Of a stretch of 12,319 nt of DNA, positions 1 to 6,932 are shown in pieces. The notes under the pieces are model-generated. The model was not told where the DNA came from, made no database searches, and saw nothing but the letters and a program-made list of their open reading frames with translations. The stretch spans positions 1-12,319 of the forward strand of contig CAZFWV010000211.1 of the NCBI GenBank assembly GCA_964522605.1, given 5' to 3'. This DNA is from CAVZLD01 sp964522605 (GTDB lineage Bacteria > Planctomycetota > Planctomycetia > Pirellulales > Pirellulaceae). Position numbers and translations under genes: made by a program. Every line of letters begins with the position of its first letter. Position 1 is the first letter of the stretch.

Positions 1-110
1 GGCTGCGGGTTAAACGAAAAGCCACGAATCCTGTTCGGAGACTCCGAAAAAACCACCACGTAAGAGCTGCACGACCTCCAGCGCGGGAGGGTCGGACACG
101 CAGCGTCCGA
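1..110. repeat. Non-coding DNA with small palindromes
   Basis: No convincing gene is visible in positions 1-195. Positions 34-39 and 43-48 form a 6-bp stem (TTCGGA/TCCGAA). Positions 92-97 and 105-110 form another (TCGGAC/GTCCGA) with a 7-nt loop. Positions 8-17 read GGTTAAACGA, which recurs exactly at 12241-12250. Just before the sulfotransferase stop, 181-192 is a short CGGCC-TT-GGCCG palindrome that could help end the minus-strand transcript, although no T-run follows it. These look like dispersed intergenic palindromes; their function is unknown. Confidence 0.4.
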
Positions 111-195
111 GGCGGGTCCTTACTTGGGCGCGCAGCACGTTTGGACCGTGTTGGACGCTTTGTGCGACCAGAGTCCTTAACGGCCTTGGCCGCGA

Positions 196-1725
196 TCATT
201 CATATCCCAGATCGCGACAAATCGCCTCGAAGCGAGGCAAAATCGGTTCAAGCTGCTGCTGGTAATGTTTCCAGCGGCCGATAGCGGAGGCGTAGATCGG
301 CTTGGCGACATCCTCGTAGGTGGGCGAATTCACCGGATTCTTCAAGGCATGACTGCGGTGGTCCAGCCGGGATGCATCGCCGGCAAGACCAAGGAAATCG
401 AGCACGTGTTTCATTTGCTTTTCAGTGTCTCCCACCAAGTGCTCGTAGCGTACCTCGAACCATCCTCCCTCCAGCAGCGCACGGTACCGCTGCCAGGCGT
501 TCAGGTCCAACAGATAGCGATCGGCCAGTCGATCGAGCGTCAAGAAGCAGACGCTCACCGGATTCAGCGGCAGGTAACGGAGGAAACAACTGACGATCAC
601 ATCGCGTGGATCCCGCAAGGAAACCAGCAATTTCATTTCGGGAAACAATCGCAGCACCACGGGAACCATCAACGTCATCGCAGGGTTCTTGTCCAGCAGC
701 AGGCGTGACCCAACCGATTCCCCCAGCAAGGACTGAATGTACCGCAGGTAACGCTCCCGGGCCTCGGCGATTCCGTCTGGAGACAATTGTTGCAGAACGT
801 CGGCGACCGGCGTCTCGTGCGATTTGACAGGAGCGAGGTTCGGGAAGATCTCCGCCGACAACACATCTTGTTCTTCACAGCTGACCAGATCTTCGTGTGA
901 CTCGAGAATCTGCTCCAGCAAAGTCGTGCCGGACCGCGGAAAGCCGGTCAGCATTGCAACGCGCGCCGGTTCGGAGGCGACCGGTCGCATCCACTGGCGT
1001 AGTTGCTCAGACGAGACGTCGCGCGCGAGCTGTCCGAAACGACCGAATACAATTTGGGCCGCGGCCCAGGGCTTGGAATCGATTTGCAGCAGGATCTTCT
1101 TCGCCGCGAGAATGGCCGTCCATGCCTGCTCGTACTGCTGAAGCGCGTCGTACAGCTGCGATAGCTCACCAAATGCTTCGGCGCGAATGGCGGGGCGGAG
1201 CGACGAATGTCGGAGTAACTGCTGCAAGATCGCTTCGCAGCGCTGCGAATCATCCTGTCGACGCAAAATCCGTGCTTTCAGCAACCGGGCCTGAGGATGC
1301 TGCGGTTGGGCCACCAGGACGCGATCGACAAGTTCAAGAGCCTCTTCCAGCCGATGCCGCCGCTCATACAGAAACGCGAGCTTCCATTGTGCATCGGGAA
1401 ACTGATCGACCAGACGACACGCTCGTTCGAATGCCGCCTGAGCTTGCGGAAGTCGGCCGATCAAACGATACCCCTCGCCCACCAGATACTGAATATCGGG
1501 TCGGCGGGGCGCGAGTCGATGCGCTTTCTCCAACAGTGCCTCGGCACGATCGAGTCGATAGCGACGCCCAAACGCGTGCGCCGCCTCGAGCAGAACCAAC
1601 GGATGGTTCGGATGCTCGCGCACAGCCTGCTCAAACTGGCGCAGTGCCGCCGTATGATCGCCTTTGTGGAGCAACGCTTTGGCCACACGCAGAGCTGCCG
1701 GTTCCGCCGAACGCTGACGACCCAC
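196..1725 (-). CDS. TPR-repeat sulfotransferase (tyrosylprotein sulfotransferase-like)
   Basis: The 509-aa protein joins an N-terminal tetratricopeptide array (residues about 14-215, roughly six helical repeats) to a C-terminal PAPS-dependent sulfotransferase domain (about 255-500). The 5'-phosphosulfate loop PRSGTT is at residues 263-268. The 3'-phosphate motif has Arg371 and Ser379 in RDPRDVIVS, the usual eight-residue spacing. A CEE motif at 283-285 sits where tyrosylprotein sulfotransferases carry their catalytic Glu. It should transfer sulfate from PAPS to a protein or glycan hydroxyl, with the TPR part recruiting substrate; the acceptor cannot be read from sequence. No signal peptide is seen, so it is probably cytoplasmic. 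The start is GTG, chosen because a strong AAAGGAGG lies 4 nt upstream and the TPR array begins soon after. It is transcribed alone and divergently from the glycoside hydrolase. Confidence 0.88.
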   Translation of the reverse strand: MGRQRSAEPAALRVAKALLHKGDHTAALRQFEQAVREHPNHPLVLLEAAHAFGRRYRLDRAEALLEKAHRLAPRRPDIQYLVGEGYRLIGRLPQAQAAFERACRLVDQFPDAQWKLAFLYERRHRLEEALELVDRVLVAQPQHPQARLLKARILRRQDDSQRCEAILQQLLRHSSLRPAIRAEAFGELSQLYDALQQYEQAWTAILAAKKILLQIDSKPWAAAQIVFGRFGQLARDVSSEQLRQWMRPVASEPARVAMLTGFPRSGTTLLEQILESHEDLVSCEEQDVLSAEIFPNLAPVKSHETPVADVLQQLSPDGIAEARERYLRYIQSLLGESVGSRLLLDKNPAMTLMVPVVLRLFPEMKLLVSLRDPRDVIVSCFLRYLPLNPVSVCFLTLDRLADRYLLDLNAWQRYRALLEGGWFEVRYEHLVGDTEKQMKHVLDFLGLAGDASRLDHRSHALKNPVNSPTYEDVAKPIYASAIGRWKHYQQQLEPILPRFEAICRDLGYE

Positions 1726-1729
1726 GATT

Positions 1730-1737
1730 CCTCCTTT
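1730..1737 (-). promoter_or_regulatory. Strong Shine-Dalgarno fixing the GTG start
   Basis: On the minus strand this reads AAAGGAGG, followed by AATC and then GTG. It is the strongest Shine-Dalgarno in the window and supports the non-ATG start at 1725. Confidence 0.7.
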
Positions 1738-1851
1738 GGCAGTAAACCACGCAATGACGCCCTACAGAATAATCAGCCGCGGATCAACGCGGAATAGAAC
1801 CTGGGCAGGACAACCGGCGTAGACACTCGGTTTCTGTCGGCCGGTCGCTGG

Positions 1852-1914
1852 GTGCCACTGGCTTTGCCAGTGCCTTTCCTCGAATCATGAAGACACGGGC
1901 AAAGCCAGTGGCAC
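1852..1914. repeat. Palindromic intergenic element, copy 1
   Basis: The 17-nt arms 1852-1868 and 1898-1914 are perfect inverted copies (GTGCCACTGGCTTTGCC and its complement) around a 29-nt loop. The left arm also contains its own hairpin, CACTGGC-TTT-GCCAGTG (1856-1872). The left arm, extended to 21 nt, matches 8712-8732 at 20 of 21 positions. This is a short, gene-less, hairpin-forming repeat of the REP or MITE type. No target-site duplication was recognised. Confidence 0.75.
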
Positions 1915-1946
1915 GCCAATTACGCCAAGTGCCGTCGCACAACGTC

Positions 1947-1969
1947 GGTTGCGGCCCTGCCGCACTGCG
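1947..1969. repeat. 23-bp repeat, copy 1 (matches 7138-7160)
   Basis: Starting GGTTGCGGCCCTGC, these 23 bases match 7138-7160 at 21 positions; the two differences are both C/T. GTCGCAC also precedes both copies, at different distances. It looks like a fragment of a dispersed intergenic repeat. Confidence 0.55.
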
Positions 1970-1975
1970 TCTCCT

Positions 1976-1999
1976 ATTTCAACACAGATTTCAACACAG
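1976..1999. repeat. Perfect 2 x 12-bp tandem repeat
   Basis: The unit ATTTCAACACAG occurs at 1976-1987 and again at 1988-1999 without a mismatch. It lies in the non-coding leader region of the glycoside hydrolase gene. It could be slippage within a dispersed repeat or a paired binding site; nothing in the sequence decides between them. Confidence 0.7.
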
Positions 2000-2175
2000 A
2001 GTTCGCCGACGCGGAGAGGGCCGTAGAGTGACGAGACGAACGAGTCGGCCGGGCTGCGCAATTCGCGTCGCCCCTGACTGGGGTGCTACCGCAGAACAAA
2101 TCGGATAGGCTAATTCGTATTCCCGCGGAACATTGGAGCACTCCACCACGTCCGTTTCGAAGAGGCATCAGAATC

Positions 2176-5172
2176 ATGTCGACTACGACTTTAGCAACCC
2201 ACTGGGAATCTCGAAGATGGCTCGCTCGACGATGCAACGGCTTCTGGCCGTTACGGTGGCAACCTGAGAACGAGCTGAGCCGAGCCCGTGCTGCTCAGCT
2301 TCTCGCCTGGACCGTCGCAATCCTGCTCCTCGTAATTCCTTCCCATGCAGGTGCTACGCAGGCGGTCGTTGCGCGCGACGGACGAATCCAGTTGACGCGC
2401 GGCAACACGGGGATCTGCGAGTTCCAGGCGGGACTGTATGACGCGCAATGGAGGGCCGCCGAAGCCGTAACCGATTCGAATCAAACCGTAAATCCGCCGG
2501 AGCGGGCATTTCGTCTGTCGACACCCGATCGGAAAGCGATCAGCGGTCTGGCAACCATCCGCGGTGAAGGGAAGGAACTGAACGCCGAATACACCTTCAC
2601 GCCAGAAGAAGACGTCGCGTTGAACTCGCTGCATGTCGGAGGGCAGTTTTCCATCGAAACTCTCGCCGGCGGCACTTGGCAGGCCGACGAGCGGCGTGGC
2701 AGGTTTCCGGTTGAATTCGGCGATGTCACACTCTTCAACGGCCCGGTGAGCGTCCTGCAGATCAAGCCGCCGAATGGCGACGAGCTCGTATTTCACTTCC
2801 CACAACCGACGCGTGTGCTCATCCAGGACAATCGGCAGTGGGGACCGTCCTTTGTCGTGCGTTTGATGACGAACAGCGCCAACGAAGGCAGATTCTCAAA
2901 GGGCACCCCCGCAACACTCCGCTTCACACTCACATCGCAGGACGGTGTCACCGTAGAACACGACCTGCCCGTTATCATCACGGCAGATGACGACTGGATC
3001 CCACTCAATCTGCAGCTCGAAATCGAGCCCGGATCCATCCTGGATTTTTCGCGCGTGTCACCTACCGGTGCGCCAACGGGAAAGCACGGATGGCTGCAGG
3101 CGCACTCCGATGGAACCTTTCGTTTCGAAGACCAACCCGATCGGGCCGCACGATTCTATGGAGTGAACTTCTGCTTTTCAGCCCACTACGTGACACACGA
3201 TCAGGCGGACCAACTGGCCGAACGACTACTCCGTCTGGGCTACAATTCCGTTCGTATCCATCATTATGAAAGAGAGTTAACGAAAGACGGGTCCGGTCGC
3301 ACTCAACTGGACCCCGAAAAACTTGATCAACTTGACTATCTGTTCGCCGCGCTCACTCGACGTGGAATCTACGTCACCACGGACCTATACGTATCGCGAC
3401 CGGTGCCCGTGGCCGAGTTCTTGTCCGAGTCCACGGCGGACCGTCGCGACAGTATGAACCTGTTCAAAGTCCTGGTGGTCATCGATGACCGCGCCTTTGA
3501 CAATTGGAAACAGTTTTCGAAGAATCTGCTGACCCACGTCAATCCCTACACCGGACGCGCGTACAAGGATGATCCAGGGCTCGCCTGGTTAAGCCTGATT
3601 AACGAAGGCAACCTCGGTAACTATCTGTCTCTGGTTCGTGAAATCCCTGCGTTTCAGCGGGCATGGAATCGCTGGCTGGTGGATCGATACGAGAACCGAT
3701 CCAGTCTTGCGCGCGCGTGGGGATCGGTTCTCCGCGATGACGAGGATCCTCGCGAAGGAACCGTGCGGATCGAGGGCAGTGTTTACGATCAGGACGCGCG
3801 AAGTCGAGACGTAATTTGCTTTCTGGCAGACGTCGAACACGACTTCTTTCTCCGTGCCGCACGATTTCTTCGGGAGGAACTCGGCTGCCGTGCTCTCCTG
3901 ACCAACATGAATGGATGGACCAATCATGTCATGTCGCAAAAGGCGCGAAGCGAAATGGATTACGTTGACGACCATTTCTATGTCGATCACCCCAAATTCG
4001 TTGAACGATCCTGGAGTCTGCCAAGCTGGTGCCCGAACACGAGCCCGGTTGCGGGGGGCGCTAGCGGAGGCCGCCATATCACGTTCACGCGCCTTTTCGA
4101 CCGCCCCTTTACCCTTTCTGAATACAACTACTCCGGACCCGGTCGTTACCGAGGACTGGGCGGTATTCTGACCGGAGCGATGGGCGCCTTTCAAGATTGG
4201 GGCGCGATCTGGCGTTTCGCCTACAGCCACAGCCGCAATAATCTGTTTGAACCGGCGAGAATGGACTATTTCAATATGGTGAGCGACCCATTGAGTCAGG
4301 CGGCGGAGCGCGCGAGTATCTGCCTGTTTCTGCGCGGCGATCTTCAGCGCGCTCCCCATAGCATCGCGATCACAATGAATCCGGAAGACTGGCAGAACGC
4401 TCCCCAGCCAGTTCCGCGACTCGCACCCGACTGGCATTGGGCCGCCTGGATCACCCGAGTCGGTACCCGTGTGGTCCACGATCCGGGAATGACTCTGCCC
4501 CATGATCTGGCCCTACCACTCGGATGGTCGGTCCGTCCCCCAGCGGATGACGTTCCTGAACACGCCGAAACACTCGCCGCATATCAATTATCGCGAGACC
4601 AGGTTTTCGAACTGCTTCAGCAGCACGCGCTGATCAGAGAAGGGAACCTCACCGATCCCAGTCGAAACATTTACCAGAGCGAGACTCAGGAGATCACGAT
4701 CGATGCCTCTCGTGATCTGCTAGTTCTCGACACGCCACGGACGGCAGGCGGATTTGGACCGGCCGGTGAAACGATCCAGACAACAAACGGTTTTACGGCC
4801 TCGCTCCGGGAGGCTCCTGCCACAATCTGGGTGAGCGCAATGGATGACCAGCCGATTGCGCAAAGTCGGCGGCTGCTGATCACCCATCTGACTGATCTCC
4901 AGAATACGGAAATCCATTACGAAGAACGCGCTCGACAAACGCTGCTCGACTGGGGACGCCTGCCGCACTTGGTTCGCGCAGGTCGGGCCGAAGTTCGTTT
5001 ACGACTTGACGATCCGTCCGCTTTTCAAGTTTGGGCAGTTTCGACCAGTGGAAAACGTGTCGCACAACTCCCCACATCTGTCGAAGGCAGCGAACTACGC
5101 GTTACGACAAACGTGGAATGTGCCCCAGACCATGGTGCGATCCTGTGCTACGAAGTGGCAATCCCTCAATAG
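2176..5172 (+). CDS. Secreted clan GH-A glycoside hydrolase (GH5/GH42-like)
   Basis: From the ATG at 2176 the protein has 998 aa. Residues 41-55 are hydrophobic and followed by SHAGA, a likely signal-peptidase site, although the preceding segment of about 40 residues is long for a signal peptide. Residues 62-320 look beta-rich (an accessory sandwich). A TIM-barrel-like catalytic region then begins at GVNF (329-332), with SVRIHH (358-363) following a strand. The general acid is probably Glu477 in LINEGN and the nucleophile Glu649 in TLSEYN; this Asn-Glu plus late Glu pattern is typical of clan GH-A. The last 250 residues resemble another beta domain. Substrate is unknown: a retained beta-linked polysaccharide or oligosaccharide is likely, cleaved outside the cytoplasm. 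An in-frame GTG at 2083 would add 31 residues but puts the hydrophobic segment deeper, so it was not used. Confidence 0.75.
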   Translation: MSTTTLATHWESRRWLARRCNGFWPLRWQPENELSRARAAQLLAWTVAILLLVIPSHAGATQAVVARDGRIQLTRGNTGICEFQAGLYDAQWRAAEAVTDSNQTVNPPERAFRLSTPDRKAISGLATIRGEGKELNAEYTFTPEEDVALNSLHVGGQFSIETLAGGTWQADERRGRFPVEFGDVTLFNGPVSVLQIKPPNGDELVFHFPQPTRVLIQDNRQWGPSFVVRLMTNSANEGRFSKGTPATLRFTLTSQDGVTVEHDLPVIITADDDWIPLNLQLEIEPGSILDFSRVSPTGAPTGKHGWLQAHSDGTFRFEDQPDRAARFYGVNFCFSAHYVTHDQADQLAERLLRLGYNSVRIHHYERELTKDGSGRTQLDPEKLDQLDYLFAALTRRGIYVTTDLYVSRPVPVAEFLSESTADRRDSMNLFKVLVVIDDRAFDNWKQFSKNLLTHVNPYTGRAYKDDPGLAWLSLINEGNLGNYLSLVREIPAFQRAWNRWLVDRYENRSSLARAWGSVLRDDEDPREGTVRIEGSVYDQDARSRDVICFLADVEHDFFLRAARFLREELGCRALLTNMNGWTNHVMSQKARSEMDYVDDHFYVDHPKFVERSWSLPSWCPNTSPVAGGASGGRHITFTRLFDRPFTLSEYNYSGPGRYRGLGGILTGAMGAFQDWGAIWRFAYSHSRNNLFEPARMDYFNMVSDPLSQAAERASICLFLRGDLQRAPHSIAITMNPEDWQNAPQPVPRLAPDWHWAAWITRVGTRVVHDPGMTLPHDLALPLGWSVRPPADDVPEHAETLAAYQLSRDQVFELLQQHALIREGNLTDPSRNIYQSETQEITIDASRDLLVLDTPRTAGGFGPAGETIQTTNGFTASLREAPATIWVSAMDDQPIAQSRRLLITHLTDLQNTEIHYEERARQTLLDWGRLPHLVRAGRAEVRLRLDDPSAFQVWAVSTSGKRVAQLPTSVEGSELRVTTNVECAPDHGAILCYEVAIPQ

Positions 5173-5354
5173 TTCGGCATTGCCATGAGCTGACCGGTGC
5201 GATTCGGCAATTCGATCATTACGGGAGCACCATGTGCAGCTTGACCTTCGCGCGGCATCACTCAAAGAATCACCATGATGACCAACAGGCCACCGTCCTG
5301 CCACAGACTGTCAAAAGCCCAAAGCTGCTCTGTTCGGCGACGACGAAGTGCAGG
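5173..5354. other. Convergent gap, no gene or clear terminator
   Basis: This 182-bp gap lies between the 3' ends of the glycoside hydrolase and the degenerate receiver gene. No strong stem with a T-run was seen on either strand. Only weak pairings occur (for example GGTGC with GCACC about 30 nt apart). Confidence 0.4.
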
Positions 5355-5807
5355 TCAGGTCATTGATCGATCTCTCGTTCGTACCGGATATGTCCGGCGG
5401 AATCCGCTCCATGCCGGAGCAGTCGTGCGATACGACGCGGGGTACAACGTACCCAGATTACGGCGCATCATTTCATTCAGGTTCTTCCAAGAACTTACCA
5501 GAGACTGAAGCTGACCGCTGGCCCCGTTACGGATCTGAATGCAGTCGCCGTGTGAGGAGATCGAAATGATCACCATCCCGGGACATTCAGCCAGAAGCTT
5601 GCAATAGCCGCCCGGACGATTCTCATTCGGCCATGTCTGAATGAGAACATCTGGGTGCCAACGTGCATACTCTTCGAGCGAATCGGATTCCTCACCACGG
5701 AAGGTGATGACTTCGATATCCGCCTCGCACTTGATCGCTTCCTGAATCAAGTCGGAAAGCAATCTAGGTCGAACAATTAGCAATACACGACGAATGCCCC
5801 TCACCAT
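5355..5807 (-). CDS. Degenerate receiver-like protein lacking the phospho-acceptor Asp
   Basis: The 150-aa protein is not assigned to a named family. Its first 90 residues follow the alternating beta/alpha order of a response-regulator receiver: a first strand RRVLLIV (6-12), helix 15-28, IEVITF (31-36), helix 41-50, PDVLIQTW (52-59), and MVIISIS as a fourth strand. The chemistry is missing. The acidic pair after strand 1 is Arg13-Pro14, and Thr58 sits where Asp is expected after PDVLIQ. The last 50 residues are basic and aromatic, with no recognisable output domain. It lies downstream of the CheY-like gene on the same strand, after 68 bp. If the fold is right, it is a phosphorylation-independent pseudo-receiver; alternatively it is an unrelated small alpha/beta protein. 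ATG at 5807 has only a weak Shine-Dalgarno, and GTG at 5804 is an alternative. Confidence 0.6.
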   Translation of the reverse strand: MVRGIRRVLLIVRPRLLSDLIQEAIKCEADIEVITFRGEESDSLEEYARWHPDVLIQTWPNENRPGGYCKLLAECPGMVIISISSHGDCIQIRNGASGQLQSLVSSWKNLNEMMRRNLGTLYPASYRTTAPAWSGFRRTYPVRTRDRSMT

Positions 5808-5842
5808 TCTTCAGTCACTTTCTAGTCCAGAAAAACAAATTC

Positions 5843-5859
5843 GAGCTCCAAAAAAGCTC
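5843..5859 (-). terminator. Possible weak intrinsic terminator
   Basis: On the minus strand GAGCT and AGCTC form a 5-bp stem around a 7-nt loop, followed by a T-rich stretch (GAATTTGTTTTTC). It lies between the CheY-like gene and the degenerate receiver gene. The stem is short, so termination would be partial at best, and it may set different expression levels for the two genes. Confidence 0.3.
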
Positions 5860-5875
5860 ATTGGCACTGCCTCAT

Positions 5876-6319
5876 TTACACTGCGGCAGATCGCTCAGAC
5901 ATGCCAGACTTCGTCCTATCGCAACCGACTTGCGACGATATGTGATGCACTGCGTCCTTGGCATCAGACGATCGAAGTTGCTCGATCGCGTCCCGAAGGA
6001 TTGCCACATTTTCGGACTTGACGACGCAGGCATCCACGAGCGGACCCTTGTAACGGTCGTAATCCGGATCAACCGTATAGAGAATCACGGGCAGCCAAGG
6101 ATGCCTCTTCTTGATTCTTCGGGCAGCCTCCAATCCATTGCAGCGAGGCATATGCAGATCGAGCACGGCGACGTCGACCGGCATGGAATCAACCAAGTGA
6201 CTCGCCTCTTCACCGTCTCCGGCAAGGAGGACACAATAGCCGGCTGATTCCAACTCCTCCTTGCAGAACCGACGAATCCCTCGTTCATCGTCGGCGAACA
6301 CAATCACGGGAGGCATCAT
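5876..6319 (-). CDS. Stand-alone CheY-like response regulator receiver
   Basis: The 147-aa protein is a single receiver domain with every catalytic residue present: the acidic pair Asp10-Asp11, the phospho-acceptor Asp54 in VLDLHMP, Thr82 and Lys101. Residues about 120-147 form a polar tail with no DNA-binding or enzymatic output domain. It would accept phosphate from a histidine kinase and act by binding a partner. No kinase is adjacent; the nearest is the sensor kinase 2.5 kb away. Two ATG codons occur in tandem at 6319 and 6316. GAGGA at 6329-6333 lies 9 nt before the first, which is therefore preferred. It lies 81 bp downstream of csrA on the same strand and may be cotranscribed with it. 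Confidence 0.88.
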   Translation of the reverse strand: MMPPVIVFADDERGIRRFCKEELESAGYCVLLAGDGEEASHLVDSMPVDVAVLDLHMPRCNGLEAARRIKKRHPWLPVILYTVDPDYDRYKGPLVDACVVKSENVAILRDAIEQLRSSDAKDAVHHISSQVGCDRTKSGMSERSAAV

Positions 6320-6400
6320 CTAGCTTGTTCCTCGGACAAAGGTTTGCCTTTTTCTTTGCGAGATCATGAGATAATTCGGAGTCGTCATCCGTAGAGCGTC

Positions 6401-6610
6401 TCAGACCGAACCGTCCAGCGTCGTAGCGGCGGACCCCCGCGCCGGACCAAACGCCGCCCGTTGCCGATGCACCTCCTCACGATGAACGGAAACGGATGCC
6501 GGCGCGGAAATCCCCAATTTCACTCGGTTTCCCTGCACATCCACCACTCGAAGCCGAACGCGGTCCGAAATCACGATCTCTTCTCCGATCCGTCGACTTA
6601 ACACCAACAT
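6401..6610 (-). CDS. csrA: CsrA, global post-transcriptional regulator
   Basis: The 69-aa protein is a clear CsrA/RsmA-family RNA-binding regulator. It begins MLVLSRRIGEEIVI and contains VKLGISAP and VSVHREEV. The residues known to contact RNA in other CsrA proteins are present: Leu4, Arg6 and Arg7 on the first strand and Arg44 in HREE. As a homodimer it should bind GGA motifs near ribosome-binding sites and block or alter translation and mRNA stability. It is slightly longer than the 61-aa E. coli protein, with a non-conserved tail. GAGGGG (6618-6623) serves as the Shine-Dalgarno 7 nt before ATG. The gene leads a minus-strand group followed by two receiver-type genes. No fliW or flagellar gene is nearby. 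Confidence 0.96.
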   Translation of the reverse strand: MLVLSRRIGEEIVISDRVRLRVVDVQGNRVKLGISAPASVSVHREEVHRQRAAFGPARGSAATTLDGSV

Positions 6611-6618
6611 CCCTGCGC
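6607..6618 (-). promoter_or_regulatory. Probable CsrA-binding site over the csrA start codon
   Basis: The minus strand reads GCGCAGGGATGT, in which ATG is the csrA start. The published CsrA SELEX consensus is RUACARGGAUGU. This site matches 10 of 12 positions, including an unbroken CARGGAUGU. Bound CsrA would cover the initiation codon and abut the Shine-Dalgarno, so negative autoregulation is inferred. The site is not in an obvious strong hairpin, which CsrA sites often are. Confidence 0.55.
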
Positions 6619-6672
6619 CCCTCTCTGCTTGACTGAAAGCGACCGCCCCATCGAGTACGGCCTGTCCGTGAG

Positions 6673-6701
6673 ATAATGGGCAAATGTCGGACCAATTCCA
6701 A
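6673..6701 (-). promoter_or_regulatory. Candidate sigma70-type promoter for csrA
   Basis: On the minus strand TTGGAA (-35, 6701-6696) and CATTAT (-10, 6678-6673) are separated by 17 bp. Each hexamer matches the consensus at 4 of 6 positions. Transcription would start near 6666, giving a leader of about 55 nt. The match is moderate and could be chance. Confidence 0.35.
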
Positions 6702-6704
6702 ATT

Positions 6705-6717
6705 CGGAACCGTTCCG
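6705..6717. promoter_or_regulatory. 13-bp dyad just upstream of the csrA promoter
   Basis: CGGAAC-C-GTTCCG is a perfect odd palindrome. It ends 3 bp before the candidate -35 hexamer, centred around -45. A further GGAA half-site overlaps the -35 (TTCC-N6-GGAA on the minus strand). This is a plausible transcription-factor operator; the protein is unknown. Confidence 0.35.
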
Positions 6718-6810
6718 TAGATCGGAGGGGCCCAAAACGCCTGGAAAGCTGCGGAAACCAGCGAAACTTTACATGCGCTCGCGGTGGCCACCGACGATGG
6801 GGGCCTGTTC

Positions 6811-6855
6811 GACCGTCAGGAATCAGAACGAACTGTCAGCATCCTGACAGCGGTC
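6811..6855. other. Hairpin with two alternative pairings
   Basis: CTGTCAG (6833-6839) and CTGACAG (6844-6850) form a perfect 7-bp stem with a 4-nt loop. Alternatively GACCG-TCAGG (6811-6820) pairs with CCTGA-CAG-CGGTC (6843-6855), leaving a 3-nt bulge. The two pairings exclude each other. On the minus strand the small loop displays a GGA, the core of CsrA sites. It lies about 220 nt before csrA and upstream of the candidate promoter, so whether it is transcribed is unknown. Confidence 0.4.
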
Positions 6856-6932
6856 CATGCGACGGCAGTCGAATCAAGACAAGATACGAGTGAGAGGAAA
6901 TCGCGTTCAGGTTAGACCTGAGGAGGAGAAGT

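Larger units (their letters stand above)
1738..2175. other. Divergent intergenic region rich in repeats
   Basis: This gap separates the divergent sulfotransferase and glycoside hydrolase genes. Besides the three repeats listed separately, it holds a small CCGCG/CGCGG stem (1777-1781 with 1788-1792) in the probable sulfotransferase leader. No convincing sigma70 or sigma54 promoter was found on either strand. TGGCAC at 1909-1914 is followed by TTAC at the right spacing, but the -12 GC is broken and the hexamer belongs to the palindrome. Confidence 0.5.

Noticed and set aside
897..1745. Plus-strand open frame of 282 aa
   Set aside because: It lies antisense to the sulfotransferase, which has clear motifs. 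Its Arg/Ala/Thr/Pro-rich composition is that of a shadow frame.
1909..1923. Possible sigma54 promoter (TGGCAC followed by TTAC)
   Set aside because: The essential GC of the -12 element is missing and the TGGCAC belongs to the palindromic repeat; copy 2 lacks any -12 match.
2083..2175. GTG start 31 codons upstream for the glycoside hydrolase
   Set aside because: It would place the signal-like hydrophobic segment after residue 70, and there is no better ribosome-binding site than at the ATG at 2176.
3589..4503. Minus-strand open frame of 304 aa
   Set aside because: It is antisense to the catalytic part of the glycoside hydrolase, and shows no recognisable domain.
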